This document shows, piece by piece, positions 21,649 through 31,235 of a stretch of DNA of 64,000 bases. A program made the translations under genes and the position numbers. Every line of letters starts with the position of its first letter. The stretch's first letter is position 1. Source of the stretch: Mycobacterium sp. 852014-52450_SCH5900713 (lineage in GTDB: Bacteria; Actinomycetota; Actinomycetes; Mycobacteriales; Mycobacteriaceae); the NCBI RefSeq assembly GCF_001667075.1, contig NZ_LZIL01000028.1, positions 1 to 64,000 of the forward strand, written 5' to 3'. The notes under the pieces were generated by a model, which had not been told where the DNA came from, made no database searches, and saw only the letters and a program-made list of their open reading frames with translations.

Positions 21649-22731
21649 CTACCCGGAGGTCGCCTCTTGCTGGACCGTGACGGCCGGCGCCGGCTGACCT
21701 AGTCTCTTCTGGGCAAAACGAGACTTCAAAGCCATCGCGCGCTTCTCGACTCCGAACCAGCTCAGAGCGGCCAGGGGCACGGTCGCGGCGCCGGCAACGG
21801 CCGCGAACGCGAACGGATTCAAAAAGCTCAGTCCACACATGACCAGAAACTGCTGCACCGGCCATCCGTAAATGTAAATGCCATACGAAAGATCCGTCCG
21901 CAACCTGAGACGCGGGTTATGGATCAGGGCGCCTGAAACGATGACCGCGTACGCCAGCGGAATAGCGCCGATTACCCGATAGTTGGTTATGAGCAAGGCG
22001 GAACCAATGGCGATAACCAAGCAGACTATTACCAGCGACCATCGGGCGGGCAACACCTCGCGGAACTGGTGGATAAGCATTCCGGCCAGGAACACAACAG
22101 CGAAGCGTCCGATCATCTGCGGGATGGTTTGCACTGCGAAGCTCGGGTACGACACCACCGCGGCCAAGGACACCGCCAGCACGAACGCGACAGGAACGGC
22201 CCAACGGCGGCCCAGCAACCCGATGACGCCGGCGGTCGCGACGCCGATGTAGCAGAAGAGCTCGAATATCAGAGTCCAGAGGGTGCCGTCCCACACATGG
22301 GGCCACGGAACTCCGTTCGGTGTGCCTGCGATACTGCCGTGGTACACGTTCAGTACGGCATTATTCAGGACGTATTCGATTGGCGCAGTGGACATCAGCA
22401 GTTTCTTCGGGGACCCACCTTGAATGGCCACTCCGATCGGGGCGATGACGAACGCGATGACGATCAGGCAGACCCACAGCCCCGGGAAGATGCGGAGAGC
22501 GCGCGCGACGAAGTACTCGCGAGGGCGCGGGTTGCGGTGCCAGCTCGCGGTGATGAGGAACCCTGAGAGGACGAAGAAGCCGTCGACCGCTACGTCATAG
22601 AGGCCGTGTAATCCAGGAGCCTTATGGCCGGTCAGCGGCCACGAGTGTTGCAGGACGACGGCACTGGCCATCACGAGTCGCCACACATTGAGGGCGTTCA
22701 TGCGCGGATCGAACACCTGGCTCAGTTTCAT
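21649..22731 (-). CDS. membrane acyltransferase, acyltransferase-3 family (GPL O-acetyltransferase candidate)
   Basis: 360 residues with about ten hydrophobic segments. N-terminal NVWRLVMASAVVLQHSWPL with the family His, then VDGFFVLSGFLI and a conserved RALRIFPGLWVCL Arg-rich loop. Members such as OafA and mycobacterial Atf1/Atf2 transfer acetyl groups from the cytoplasm to sugar hydroxyls. In M. smegmatis and M. abscessus the homologues acetylate the 6-deoxytalose of GPL, the likely role here. GGAG upstream of the ATG. It points left, against the neighbouring methyltransferase, and is divergent from the GMC oxidoreductase. Confidence 0.85.
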   Translation of the reverse strand: MKLSQVFDPRMNALNVWRLVMASAVVLQHSWPLTGHKAPGLHGLYDVAVDGFFVLSGFLITASWHRNPRPREYFVARALRIFPGLWVCLIVIAFVIAPIGVAIQGGSPKKLLMSTAPIEYVLNNAVLNVYHGSIAGTPNGVPWPHVWDGTLWTLIFELFCYIGVATAGVIGLLGRRWAVPVAFVLAVSLAAVVSYPSFAVQTIPQMIGRFAVVFLAGMLIHQFREVLPARWSLVIVCLVIAIGSALLITNYRVIGAIPLAYAVIVSGALIHNPRLRLRTDLSYGIYIYGWPVQQFLVMCGLSFLNPFAFAAVAGAATVPLAALSWFGVEKRAMALKSRFAQKRLGQPAPAVTVQQEATSG

Positions 22732-22956
22732 GCGTCTCCACCTATCCCGATTGCCCGTTCAGTGTTGCGCAGTTACACGGGCGCCGCACGGAGGTTTGCA
22801 AAAGATCCGCGAGTGGCGGGGCGGGCATCACGGTCACACTCCTTCGGCTCCGCCCTGTGGTCACGAATCTGAGGGACGCAACCTGTCCGTCCAGGCAGAT
22901 GATACTGTCGCCCAAACGAGGCAACGATCAAGCAATTATCCGCTGAGGAACTCGAT

Positions 22957-24597
22957 TTGGCTGACGGGGAGCTGACCGCGCGCGAGGCGGAAGGCTGCGT
23001 CTGGGACGTGATCGTCATCGGCACCGGCATGGGCGGCGGGACTCTGGGCTACTCGCTGGCCCGTTCGGGCCGAAGGGTGTTGTTCGTCGAGAAGGGGCGT
23101 TCGACCCTTCCTGGTGCACCGGGGACGATTCGCGCTTCGATGCCCGAAGTCGCCGAGCCGCTGGCGTGCCGTTCTGCGGAGACCATTTACGACGCCTTGG
23201 CCCGATCCGGCCGCTCAACCGACGAGGTTGAAGACATCAGCGGCCGCTCCCCGCGGCGTTTTGTGCCCTTTCTGGGCAGCGGCACAGGCGGGTCATCGTC
23301 CCTCTATGGCATGGTCTGCGAGCGGTTCTTCGCTCAGGATTTCACTCCGCGCCAGCACTTCCACGACCCGGGCGACTCCACCGTGCCGGAGGCCTGGCCG
23401 GTCACCTACGACGAGATGCGACCCTGGTACGCCGCCGCCGAGAAGCTGCTGGGGGTTCGGGGCCAGCCCGACCCACTACGTCCGGAGGCAGCCGAGGCGG
23501 GTCTGCCTGCCGCACCGGCATTTTCGGCAGAGAATCAGCCGCTGGTCGACTACCTGACAGGTCGCGGGCTGCATCCCTACCACCTGCCGATGGCCTGTGA
23601 CTACACCGAAGAATGCTCCACCTGCCAGAGCTACCTCTGCAGCAAGTCGTGCAAAAACGACGCTGCCCGCAATTGTGTGCTGCCGGCCGTCGCCGATCAC
23701 GGCGCCCACCTGCTACCCGAATCTCGCGTTGTGCGCCTCGAAGCGGACCGCAGCAAGGTCAATCAAGCGATTTGCGAGACTCCCTCCGGGACAGTGGCGT
23801 TGAAGGCCAAGGTGGTGGTGCTGGCCGCCGGTGCACTGGTGACGCCCGTGCTGTTGATCAATTCCCGTTCGGCCGATTGGCCGGGCGGATTGGCCAACGG
23901 GTCAGACTGGGTGGGCCGTAACTTGATGCGTCATCTTGTCGACATGGTCGAAATCTGGCCGCAGCCCGGCGTCAGGATGACGGGCGCGAACAAAGAGATC
24001 GGGCTGAACGATTTCTATTTCTGGGAGGGCCAAAAGTACGGCACCGTGCAGTCATTCGGCTCGATGCCCCCTCTGGAAATCATGACCAGCGCCCCCGGGT
24101 GGCGGGCGAGGGCCTTGCGCCTGATGAACCCGGCTGTGCGTCTGGGTTATGAGCGGTTCTTCAACGGTGGACTGGTGCTTGCGGCGATCATGGAAGACCT
24201 GCCCTATCTGGACAACCGCGTCATGCAATCCGATCAGCCAAATGCGGATGGCCGCCAGCGCCTGCGGCTTCAGTACCGTCTTCATCCCAACGAGATCGAG
24301 CGCCGCGCAACGTTTTTGAGGCAATTGAAGGGGGTGCTGGAGCCATTCCGCAAAATCACCCTGCGTGGCGCCGAAGACAACAAAGCCGTGGCCCACGTCT
24401 GCGGCACATGCCGCTTCGGTACCGATCCCGCATCCAGCGTGTTGGACCCACAGAATAGGGCGCATGAATTGGAGAACCTGTATGTGGTGGACAGCTCGTT
24501 CTTCCCCTCCAGCGCCGGGTTGAATCCAAGTCTGACGATCGCGGCCAACGCATTACGGGTGGCCGCCCACGTCAACGAGGCGCACTTCGCCACCTGA
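22957..24597 (+). CDS. FAD-dependent GMC-family oxidoreductase
   Basis: 546 residues. N-terminal dinucleotide fold VIVIGTGMGGGTLGYSLARS, then SGTGGSSSLYGM for FAD binding, and C-terminal HVCGTCRFGTDP and AGLNPSLTIAANALR, carrying the usual His and Asn region of the GMC active site. A Cys-rich segment at about residues 211-236 (CDYTEECSTC, then further Cys) is unusual and could bind metal or a cluster. TTG start with GAGGAAC upstream. GMC enzymes oxidise alcohols to aldehydes or ketones; here a sugar hydroxyl is the likely target. M. avium complex GPL clusters contain a dehydrogenase gene (dhgA) that may correspond, but I cannot verify it. Confidence 0.8.
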   Translation: MADGELTAREAEGCVWDVIVIGTGMGGGTLGYSLARSGRRVLFVEKGRSTLPGAPGTIRASMPEVAEPLACRSAETIYDALARSGRSTDEVEDISGRSPRRFVPFLGSGTGGSSSLYGMVCERFFAQDFTPRQHFHDPGDSTVPEAWPVTYDEMRPWYAAAEKLLGVRGQPDPLRPEAAEAGLPAAPAFSAENQPLVDYLTGRGLHPYHLPMACDYTEECSTCQSYLCSKSCKNDAARNCVLPAVADHGAHLLPESRVVRLEADRSKVNQAICETPSGTVALKAKVVVLAAGALVTPVLLINSRSADWPGGLANGSDWVGRNLMRHLVDMVEIWPQPGVRMTGANKEIGLNDFYFWEGQKYGTVQSFGSMPPLEIMTSAPGWRARALRLMNPAVRLGYERFFNGGLVLAAIMEDLPYLDNRVMQSDQPNADGRQRLRLQYRLHPNEIERRATFLRQLKGVLEPFRKITLRGAEDNKAVAHVCGTCRFGTDPASSVLDPQNRAHELENLYVVDSSFFPSSAGLNPSLTIAANALRVAAHVNEAHFAT

Positions 24598-24603
24598 GAA
24601 CCG

Positions 24604-24624
24604 CGGGGCCACCCTGGGGCTCCG
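24604..24624. terminator. imperfect hairpin between convergent genes
   Basis: CGGGGCC-N7-GGCTCCG, seven pairs including one G-T pair, in the 47-base gap between the stops of the GMC oxidoreductase and the Gfo/Idh oxidoreductase. A plausible bidirectional terminator without a U-tract. Confidence 0.35.
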
Positions 24625-24644
24625 ATTCGGTTGCGTCCCTTGGA

Positions 24645-25646
24645 TTAATTGGCCGGCTGGCGAAGCGGAAGGCCGGCCGCGCGATAGATCGCGTCGATGA
24701 CGGTCATGTTCTCGACAGCGGCTTCCGGTGTCGTCTTCACCGGCTCCCCCCGGAGCACCGCCGCGGCAAACGCGTCGAGTTGATACGCGTACGACGGGCG
24801 GCGCGGGAAGCGCTCGGCTCGTTTGCCGCCGGCAGATCGGACCGCCAGCCGATGGAAAGACTGGGGCATCACCGGGTTGAGCACCCGCAGCTCTCCGCGA
24901 TCGCCAATCACCTTGGCGCTCAACTGCAGCAGATCGGCCGACCACATCGAGCAGCGCACCCGCCCCGTATGGCCGCCTTCGAACCGCAATTCGGCCGTCA
25001 TGGCCCTGTCTATTTGAGTGTCGCGCAGTTTTGCTCGTGCTGAAACGACTTCCGGCGTGGAACCGCCAAACGTTCGAACCATGTCGACGGCGTAGCATCC
25101 CGCGTCCATTGTCGCGCCACCGGCAAGGGCGTAGTTGTAGCGGATGTCGGAGAACTTCGGGAGGGGAAAGCACAGGGCCGCTTCCACCCGCTGCAGCTTG
25201 CCCAACTCCCCCGAGGCAATGATCTCCTCGACGCGCAGACACAACGGGTGGTAGCGGTAATGAAATGCCTCCATCACGACGCGGTCGGACTTCGCTGCCA
25301 GTTCGGCGATTTCGCGGGCCTCGGCGGCATTGGCCGTGAACGGCTTTTCGCATAGCACGTGCTTCCCTGCGGCAAGGGCAGCTCGGGTCCACTTGCCGTG
25401 CAACCCGTTTGGCAGCGGGTTGTAGACGGCGTCCACTTCTGGATCGTCGATCAGTGCGTCGTAGCTGCTGTGCACCTGGTCGATGCCGTGTTTGTCCGCA
25501 AACTCCTGGGCGCGCGACGCGTCCCGGGCCGCAACCGCGGGGACCTCGACTTCGGAGTTCTCCCGGGCCGGGTTGATGAGCGCCAACGGCGCGATGCGGG
25601 CCGCTCCCAGGATGCCGATCCGCACGGTGGTCCCACGTTCAGACAC
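24645..25646 (-). CDS. Gfo/Idh/MocA-family NAD(P)-dependent oxidoreductase
   Basis: 333 residues. N-terminal Rossmann fold RIGILGAARIAPLALINPA, the family motif HVLCEKPFTANAAEAREIAE at about residue 94 with the cofactor-site EKP, and a C-terminal domain with YAVDMVRTFGG, where the catalytic Asp/His-type residues usually lie. Members oxidise or reduce sugar carbons. Paired convergently with the GMC oxidoreductase; together they could oxidise and then re-reduce a sugar carbon, changing its configuration. GTG start. Substrate not known. Confidence 0.82.
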   Translation of the reverse strand: MSERGTTVRIGILGAARIAPLALINPARENSEVEVPAVAARDASRAQEFADKHGIDQVHSSYDALIDDPEVDAVYNPLPNGLHGKWTRAALAAGKHVLCEKPFTANAAEAREIAELAAKSDRVVMEAFHYRYHPLCLRVEEIIASGELGKLQRVEAALCFPLPKFSDIRYNYALAGGATMDAGCYAVDMVRTFGGSTPEVVSARAKLRDTQIDRAMTAELRFEGGHTGRVRCSMWSADLLQLSAKVIGDRGELRVLNPVMPQSFHRLAVRSAGGKRAERFPRRPSYAYQLDAFAAAVLRGEPVKTTPEAAVENMTVIDAIYRAAGLPLRQPAN

Positions 25647-25714
25647 GGACCGGATGCTAGCACTGGCTCAGGCCAGCCGGGGCGACAAACCGCTTCGAGC
25701 GATCGCGCGACTAT

Positions 25715-26422
25715 TCAGGAATTGGACGAGATACGGTGCTCCGAGGAGAGAAATTCGTCGAGGTACCCCGGTGGTTTCAGGTTGAGCAACCGTTCGCGAT
25801 CGGCGACGAGATCCGCGTAGCCCAGCGCCTCGATCTGGGCCGGCGAGTACGACAACCGTGACTCGGGAGCCCCTTTTCGCACGATCCCCACGCCCCAGTC
25901 ACAGTTCAGGACGGCGATGCGCAGATCCTGCCGGGTGCTTCGCAGGTAGACGATCGCCTTCCAGACGTCACCGCTCCAGTCGATCTCCCACCAGCGGTTC
26001 TGCCGGCGAAATTCGGCATACGAGTCCGCGGGGCAGGCGACGGATGCCCGCGTGGGATTGCAGTCGTGTAGGAAGATGACGCCGTCGTCGCGCACATAGC
26101 GGAGGGTGTTTTCGACGTCCTGCACTACCTGCCCATAGGTGTGCAGGCCGTCGATCAGGGCGACGTCGATGCGACGCTGCTTGAGGAACGCTGCCTCGTC
26201 CGCGAAGAAAGTGTCGCTCGTTGTCTCAAAGTAGTGGGTGGCGTGCGCCTTCGCATCGGCTCGCCGCCGGGTACGTGCCGACAGTTTGAACGCGGGGTCG
26301 ACGGCGATCTTCTCCTGAGCGGTGATGCGCCGAAAGGCCGACCCCCGCGATACGCCGATCTCGAGGTAGACGGGGGTCGACCGTCCATCGAGCGCTCGCT
26401 GCACGGCCTTGATCCGGTTCAT
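25715..26422 (-). CDS. class I SAM-dependent methyltransferase (Methyltransf_24 type)
   Basis: 235 residues. VYLEIGVSRGSAFRRI at about residue 18 is the SAM glycine motif, RIDVALIDGLHTYGQVVQD is the strand-4 motif with an Asp-Gly-x-His, and DDGVIFLHDCNP follows. GGGAGGGG precedes the ATG. A later segment (NRWWEIDWSGDVWKAI) is distinctive. It follows the Gfo/Idh gene on the same strand across a 68-base gap. Likely a sugar O-methyltransferase, but the substrate is unknown. Confidence 0.75.
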   Translation of the reverse strand: MNRIKAVQRALDGRSTPVYLEIGVSRGSAFRRITAQEKIAVDPAFKLSARTRRRADAKAHATHYFETTSDTFFADEAAFLKQRRIDVALIDGLHTYGQVVQDVENTLRYVRDDGVIFLHDCNPTRASVACPADSYAEFRRQNRWWEIDWSGDVWKAIVYLRSTRQDLRIAVLNCDWGVGIVRKGAPESRLSYSPAQIEALGYADLVADRERLLNLKPPGYLDEFLSSEHRISSNS

Positions 26423-26809
26423 ACGAGACCCCTCCCTAAACGCGTGCCCCCAACATAGAACACGCTCGCACGCAAAAGCACCGTGTCAGCTGCGTTTTGT
26501 CAAGAGTGTGCCCGTGATGTGTCGGCGTCGGAGTGCGCAACCGTTGACCTCGGCGTGCCGTCACGTTCAACCGTCTCACCATCGGGCGGATTCATACCGG
26601 TAACGTATCCCAAGGGGGGCAGCTGCAAGATCCAAACGGCTCGGAGTTCCGAACATCGTCTCGCGATCCGCGGCAGCCTGACCCGGGCGGTTCCGAGGAC
26701 CCGACGCGAAAAGAGCCACCCACACTCCTGAATAAGCTGCGCTCAAGACGCCCTGGATGTCATGATGGCGCAGACTTCGAGCATACGGAAGTGAAAAGGC
26801 GGGGACCCA
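26423..26809. other. 387-base divergent intergenic region
   Basis: Lies between the leftward methyltransferase and the rightward third GT1 gene, so it should carry two promoters. No open frame here has recognisable content and I found no strong inverted repeat. Confidence 0.5.
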
Positions 26810-28093
26810 ATGAAGTTTGCCTTGGCGAGCTTTGGAACTCGTGGCGACATCGAGCCCTCGGTCGCTGTCGGTCGCGAACTGCTGCGCAGGGGGCACGATG
26901 TACGCATTGCTGTCCCGGCCAACCTGGTTGACTTCGTCGAATCGACTGGTCTGACGACCGCCGCCTACGGCATTGACACAGTGGACGGGCTCCAGGAGGG
27001 GCTCGACGCCAACCGCGAATTTTGGACGTTGCTATTCCACAATTTTTGGAAGGTCAACGATCTGCGCAACGCTTGGCATGGACTTTGGGATCCAGTCGCC
27101 GACATGTGGGCGCACATGAACAAGACGTTGGTGTCGCTGGCAGATGGAGCCGACCTCCTCCTGACCGGCCTCAATTTCGAGCAGGCCGCGTTCAACGTCG
27201 CCGAGTATTACGACATTCCGTTCGCCACGCTGCACTTCTTCCCCATTCGGCCGAATGGGCAACTCATTGGGCCCCTGCCGGCGCCGGTGGTCAAGTTCGG
27301 GATGACGGCGATGGGCTTGTTGTCTTGGCACCTCCTGACGAAGAAGCTCGACGATCTGCAGCGTCGCGAATTGGGCCTGCCGAAGGCAAGAGGCACCTCG
27401 TGGCGTCAGATCGCCGATCGCGGCTCGCTGGAAATCCAGGCCTACGACGAGGTCTGTTTCCCGGGATTGGCGGCCGAGTGGGCGAAGTGGAATGGCCGTC
27501 GGCCGTTCGTCGGCCCATTGACGATGGAACTGACCACGGACGCCGATGACGAGGTCGCGTCTTGGATCGCCGCGGGAACGCCGCCGATTTGCTTCGGCTT
27601 TGGCAGCTTCGCAGTCGAATCTCCCGCCGCCACTGTTGAAATGATCAGCTCTGCCTGCGCCGAGCTGGGGGAACGGGCATTGATTTGCTCGGGCTGGACC
27701 GATTTCAGCGATGTTCCCCATTTCGACCACGTCAAGGTGGTGGGCGCAGTCAACTACGCGGCGACCTTCCCCGCTTGCCGCGCGGTGGTTCATCACGGGG
27801 GCGCCGGCACCACGGCCGCAAGCCTGCGTGCCGGAGTGCCAACGCTGATTCTCTGGACGATGCCCGACCAGCCGATCTGGGGGGCCCAGTTCAAACGCTT
27901 GAAGGTCGGGGCGTCTCGGCGGTTTTCGACCACCACCCGCGAAACGCTGGTCAAGGACCTGCGCGAAATCCTCGCGCCCGACTACGCCGTCCGCGCCCGC
28001 GAGCTCGCCGCCCGGGTGACCAAACCCGCCGAAAGCGTTTCTATCACCGCCGATCTCGTCGAGAAATTCGCCCGCTCGAGGCGTGTCAACTGA
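26810..28093 (+). CDS. GPL-type glycosyltransferase (GT1), paralogue 3
   Basis: 427 residues with ASFGTRGDIEPSVAVGRELL and VVHHGGAGTTAASLRAGVPT. GGGGACCCA precedes the ATG. In the M. avium complex the serovar-variable interval is bounded by gtfB on one side and drrC on the other; this gene is the last GT1 gene before the long variable island here and is the positional candidate for gtfB, though the fourth paralogue at 52654 is an alternative. Expected donor is dTDP-rhamnose or a similar 6-deoxyhexose. Confidence 0.86.
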   Translation: MKFALASFGTRGDIEPSVAVGRELLRRGHDVRIAVPANLVDFVESTGLTTAAYGIDTVDGLQEGLDANREFWTLLFHNFWKVNDLRNAWHGLWDPVADMWAHMNKTLVSLADGADLLLTGLNFEQAAFNVAEYYDIPFATLHFFPIRPNGQLIGPLPAPVVKFGMTAMGLLSWHLLTKKLDDLQRRELGLPKARGTSWRQIADRGSLEIQAYDEVCFPGLAAEWAKWNGRRPFVGPLTMELTTDADDEVASWIAAGTPPICFGFGSFAVESPAATVEMISSACAELGERALICSGWTDFSDVPHFDHVKVVGAVNYAATFPACRAVVHHGGAGTTAASLRAGVPTLILWTMPDQPIWGAQFKRLKVGASRRFSTTTRETLVKDLREILAPDYAVRARELAARVTKPAESVSITADLVEKFARSRRVN

Positions 28094-28212
28094 TCACGAA
28101 CATCAACCGCCGGGTGAGCACGGGCCTTCCTTCACATCGAGTGCGATCGGCGTGAAACCGAGGTTCGAGGCGAAACCAAAGCGGCTGCGGGGCAACGCCA
28201 GGGGCTAATCGG

Positions 28213-29244
28213 CTAAGCCCAGGTCCCTCTTCGCCGGTGAGCCATCGCCACGAGCTCGATCATCGGCTTCACGACGGCCGGCCGGAAAATTCGCGAGCGA
28301 ACACCACCAGAAAGTTCGCGGTAATCCTCGAGGGCAGAACGGAAATCGCGCTCGCTCGCCCGATACGACTCGAAGATGTGATCGAGCATTTCCTCGTCTG
28401 GACACTCATCTCGCGCGGCCATGCACTGCGCGTCGTAAATCTCAGATATCCAATCTGTGCCGAAACGGTTTGTCACCGGCCCGCGATTTCTCTGGCGACG
28501 AAGATCAGGCGTGAGAAACTCGTCGACCGCATCGGCAGCTTGGGGGGTGAGATCGATTGGCAACGCCGTGGAAATCCGCTTAATCTCCCTGCGCCAGTCG
28601 TCAAGGAGGCCGGCGTACTCAACGAAGACACGTGGGATGCCACGCGTGTCGCGCTCGGCCAGCAGGTTGTATTTGAGCCATAAGGCGCTCGACAGCTCCC
28701 GCTCAATATGCCACGAAGCCGCGACCGACGAGATCACCTCTTCCGGGTGACGCACCGCGATCACGGCCGCCGTGTCAAACCCGGCCATGCGCGAGGCCTC
28801 GAACCACAATCCCGAAAGGGTCGTTATCCTGGGGTCTTTGATCACCACGAGCGGCGCGGCAGGCAATGTCTTGAGATACGCCGCGATCTCTTCGACGCAG
28901 GCGGCCTTCTCGTCGGCGTTGAAGGCGCCGTCCTCGAGTAAGCGCAGCGATGGATCGAACCAGGCGCTGCCGTGGCGGTGCAGAATCGCCTCGTTGATGG
29001 CAATGACTTTGCGCGGCTCCCAGTTGCCACGGGGATTGCCAGCATCGGCGCCCAACATCCCGGCCGGAAGCGTGCCGCCGCACAACGAGAGAACGCGAGT
29101 GAGTGCTGAGGTTCCGGACCGTTGTGTCCCCAACACAAAAAGAATAACCGGACGGGTCCCAGTCCCAGGCTCAGCGCTGTTACTGGCAGCTTTGCGGGTA
29201 TCGACAACGCTTTCGATGTGTCTGGTCCGCCGGTCGGATCTCAT
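28213..29244 (-). CDS. sulfotransferase-family protein
   Basis: 343 residues. VLGTQRSGTSALTRVL at about residues 38-52 is the 5'-phosphosulfate loop of PAPS-dependent sulfotransferases, and AVRHPEEVISS at about 163-173 resembles the 3'-phosphate site (Arg, then Ser). PRGNWEPRKVIAINEAIL is typical of bacterial lipid and carbohydrate sulfotransferases. About 30 unstructured residues precede the fold, so the start could be internal. Sulfated GPLs have been described in some mycobacteria, so sulfation of a GPL sugar is a fair inference; some family members have other roles. Confidence 0.78.
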   Translation of the reverse strand: MRSDRRTRHIESVVDTRKAASNSAEPGTGTRPVILFVLGTQRSGTSALTRVLSLCGGTLPAGMLGADAGNPRGNWEPRKVIAINEAILHRHGSAWFDPSLRLLEDGAFNADEKAACVEEIAAYLKTLPAAPLVVIKDPRITTLSGLWFEASRMAGFDTAAVIAVRHPEEVISSVAASWHIERELSSALWLKYNLLAERDTRGIPRVFVEYAGLLDDWRREIKRISTALPIDLTPQAADAVDEFLTPDLRRQRNRGPVTNRFGTDWISEIYDAQCMAARDECPDEEMLDHIFESYRASERDFRSALEDYRELSGGVRSRIFRPAVVKPMIELVAMAHRRRGTWA

Positions 29245-29891
29245 AGCGAATCGAAGCCTCTCAGTTCTCCTGCCCGTAGGCCGCGATGCTATCGCAGCAT
29301 GGTCTTGATTGCCGAGCTTTGCTGGATCCGTGCAGTTTGATGCCTATTGCACCGAGATCGTTCGACCACTCGATCAGCAAGCATAGGTCGTCGACGCAAC
29401 GTCGCCAGCAGCTGCGATCGTGACGGCAAGCCGCATACTGCTGAGCCGTGTACTTTCAACCGGCCGCCTTCCCAGAGATTGCACGAGAGCATGAGGGAGC
29501 GTTTGCATCGATGATGACTATCCAGCCTGTGTTCACCTCGCTTCCGTCTGCTACCAGTAACTTGCGATCGTCAGTCATCGACTGTGCAAGCGGCCGAACG
29601 AAGTAGGCGGCAAAACCATCTCTCGGGACCGGTCCGCAAAGCGGGCTCGATGACCACTTCCCGGCCGTCGACGTGGACAGGGCGCGTCAACCACGCGCTC
29701 CTCTGGCGGGTGCGTAACCGGCAGTAGCCGTGACCAGAGCCTTCAGCCAGATCTCGTCGCGTGCATAAGAGTGCCAAACCAACCACAGATAGACAGTACG
29801 ATGGCACCGCCACCAAACGACTCAGTCAAACGGTTTCAACGGCCCGGGAAGCGGCGTAGTGTCCGACGGCTGCGATTAGATTGGAGAAGCA
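29245..29891. other. 647-base stretch without an intact gene
   Basis: Divergent region between the sulfotransferase-like gene and the GT2 gene. The right half holds a possible decayed coding fragment on the minus strand, listed separately. The left half (29245-29570) shows only short frames and no clear signal. Confidence 0.5.
29571..29816 (-). pseudogene. possible decayed coding remnant, family unknown
   Basis: Two overlapping minus-strand frames together read like protein: one gives LVWHSYARDEIWLKALVTA followed by TAGY, then a shift of frame leads to WLTRPVHVDGREVVIEPALR, ending at a stop at 29571. The joined text has protein-like composition, unlike neighbouring short frames, suggesting a fragment with a frameshift. 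I do not recognise the family. Confidence 0.3.
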
Positions 29892-31220
29892 ATGGTCAGC
29901 GCCGGTGACAGGTGCGGATCTTTCCATCCGGTGGTCGTCGCTCAGTGGGATGTCCTGAACCGCTTCCCAACCGAGCTGTTAGACGAGTACACCAACCAAC
30001 CCGGGACGGCTGTCCATCTGCTTATCAGACTCGGCACAGAGCCACTGGGGTACGCGGATTTCGAATTTGACGGCGGCGATTCACTCTCTGTCAATGCGGC
30101 AAAAACTGTGTCGCAATCCTTCTTGCCCGTAATAAATGATCGCCTGATCGGGAGTCATCTATCGCCAGTCCGCGATATACCTGCTAATGGCTTGCAGCTA
30201 AATCCAATAGATTTGACTTTTGTCGCTGAGCGCGAGCAATTACTCCAAGACCCGCCAAATATCTCAGTCGTTATAGCTACTCGAGACCGTCCCGCGCACA
30301 TTGCCAATTGCCTTCGGCGGCTCGATCTTCAACGGTACCCGAGCTACGAGATCGTAGTCGTTGACAATTCCCCGGCCGATCCTACCGCAGTGCCAATGGC
30401 TATAAAAACGCTAAATTTGCGTGCCCCTGTGCGGTATTTGCTGGAACCCCGAGCCGGGCTCTCGTGGGCTCGAAACGCAGGTTGGAGAGCCACAAGAGCC
30501 GACATCATCGCGTTTTTGGACGACGACGCAATTCCTGATGAGTATTGGCTCGCCGAAATCTTGCGAGGCTTCTCGGCAAGACCGCGGGTCGGATGCGTCA
30601 CAGGCATGGTGCTTCCGGCTGAGCTGAAAACGGAACCGCAACAGTGGTTCGAAGAACTGGGCGGATTCAGCCATGGACGAGGCTTTGAGCGAGATATTTT
30701 CGAACCAGGACATCCCCAGAGCCCACTCTATCCGATTCCGCCATTTGGTGCCGGCACGAATATGGCCTTCCGTCGGCGTGTGTTGAATGATATTGACGGT
30801 TTCAACGTCTCACTTGGGGCAGGCACACCATCAATGTCAGGTGAAGAAACGTTTGCTTTCACGCAGACGCTACTTGCTGAGCACACCATCGTCTACCAGC
30901 CGACGGCGCTCGTCTTCCATTACCACCGCGCAACGCTAGAAGAACTAAAGAAACAGTTGTATGGATACAGTGTCGGCACTGCCGCCTTTTATGCGGCACT
31001 AATATCTTCCGACGTGAGGCACCTGTTTGCCTTGCTACGGATGACCCCTAGTGCTATTAAAGACAACTGGCGAGCAAATATAGAAGCGTGGCGTACGAAA
31101 GACTCGCCTCGAGCCGTGATGCGCGCTTGGCCCGGGCTTGCGCGCACACAAACTCAGGGCCTGCTTGCGGGCATTCCTGCCTACATTAGGAGCGTGCGAA
31201 AGCAACGTCGACTGGCTTAA
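29892..31220 (+). CDS. family 2 glycosyltransferase with extra N-terminal domain, low GC
   Basis: 442 residues. A domain of about 120 residues of unknown role precedes the GT2 catalytic domain: ISVVIATRDRPAHIANCL at about residue 125, nucleotide-binding VVVDNSP, FLDDDAIPDEYW (the DxD metal site) at about 210, and FGAGTNMAFRR before the acceptor loop with SGEETFAFTQ. GGAGAAGCA precedes the ATG. Codons end in A or T far more often than in flanking genes (for example AAT, ATA, ACT), so it looks recently acquired; an IS630-type remnant lies just downstream. Likely a cytoplasmic sugar transferase for a serovar-specific residue. Confidence 0.83.
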   Translation: MVSAGDRCGSFHPVVVAQWDVLNRFPTELLDEYTNQPGTAVHLLIRLGTEPLGYADFEFDGGDSLSVNAAKTVSQSFLPVINDRLIGSHLSPVRDIPANGLQLNPIDLTFVAEREQLLQDPPNISVVIATRDRPAHIANCLRRLDLQRYPSYEIVVVDNSPADPTAVPMAIKTLNLRAPVRYLLEPRAGLSWARNAGWRATRADIIAFLDDDAIPDEYWLAEILRGFSARPRVGCVTGMVLPAELKTEPQQWFEELGGFSHGRGFERDIFEPGHPQSPLYPIPPFGAGTNMAFRRRVLNDIDGFNVSLGAGTPSMSGEETFAFTQTLLAEHTIVYQPTALVFHYHRATLEELKKQLYGYSVGTAAFYAALISSDVRHLFALLRMTPSAIKDNWRANIEAWRTKDSPRAVMRAWPGLARTQTQGLLAGIPAYIRSVRKQRRLA

Positions 31221-31235
31221 CAAAGCCAGCAGGGG

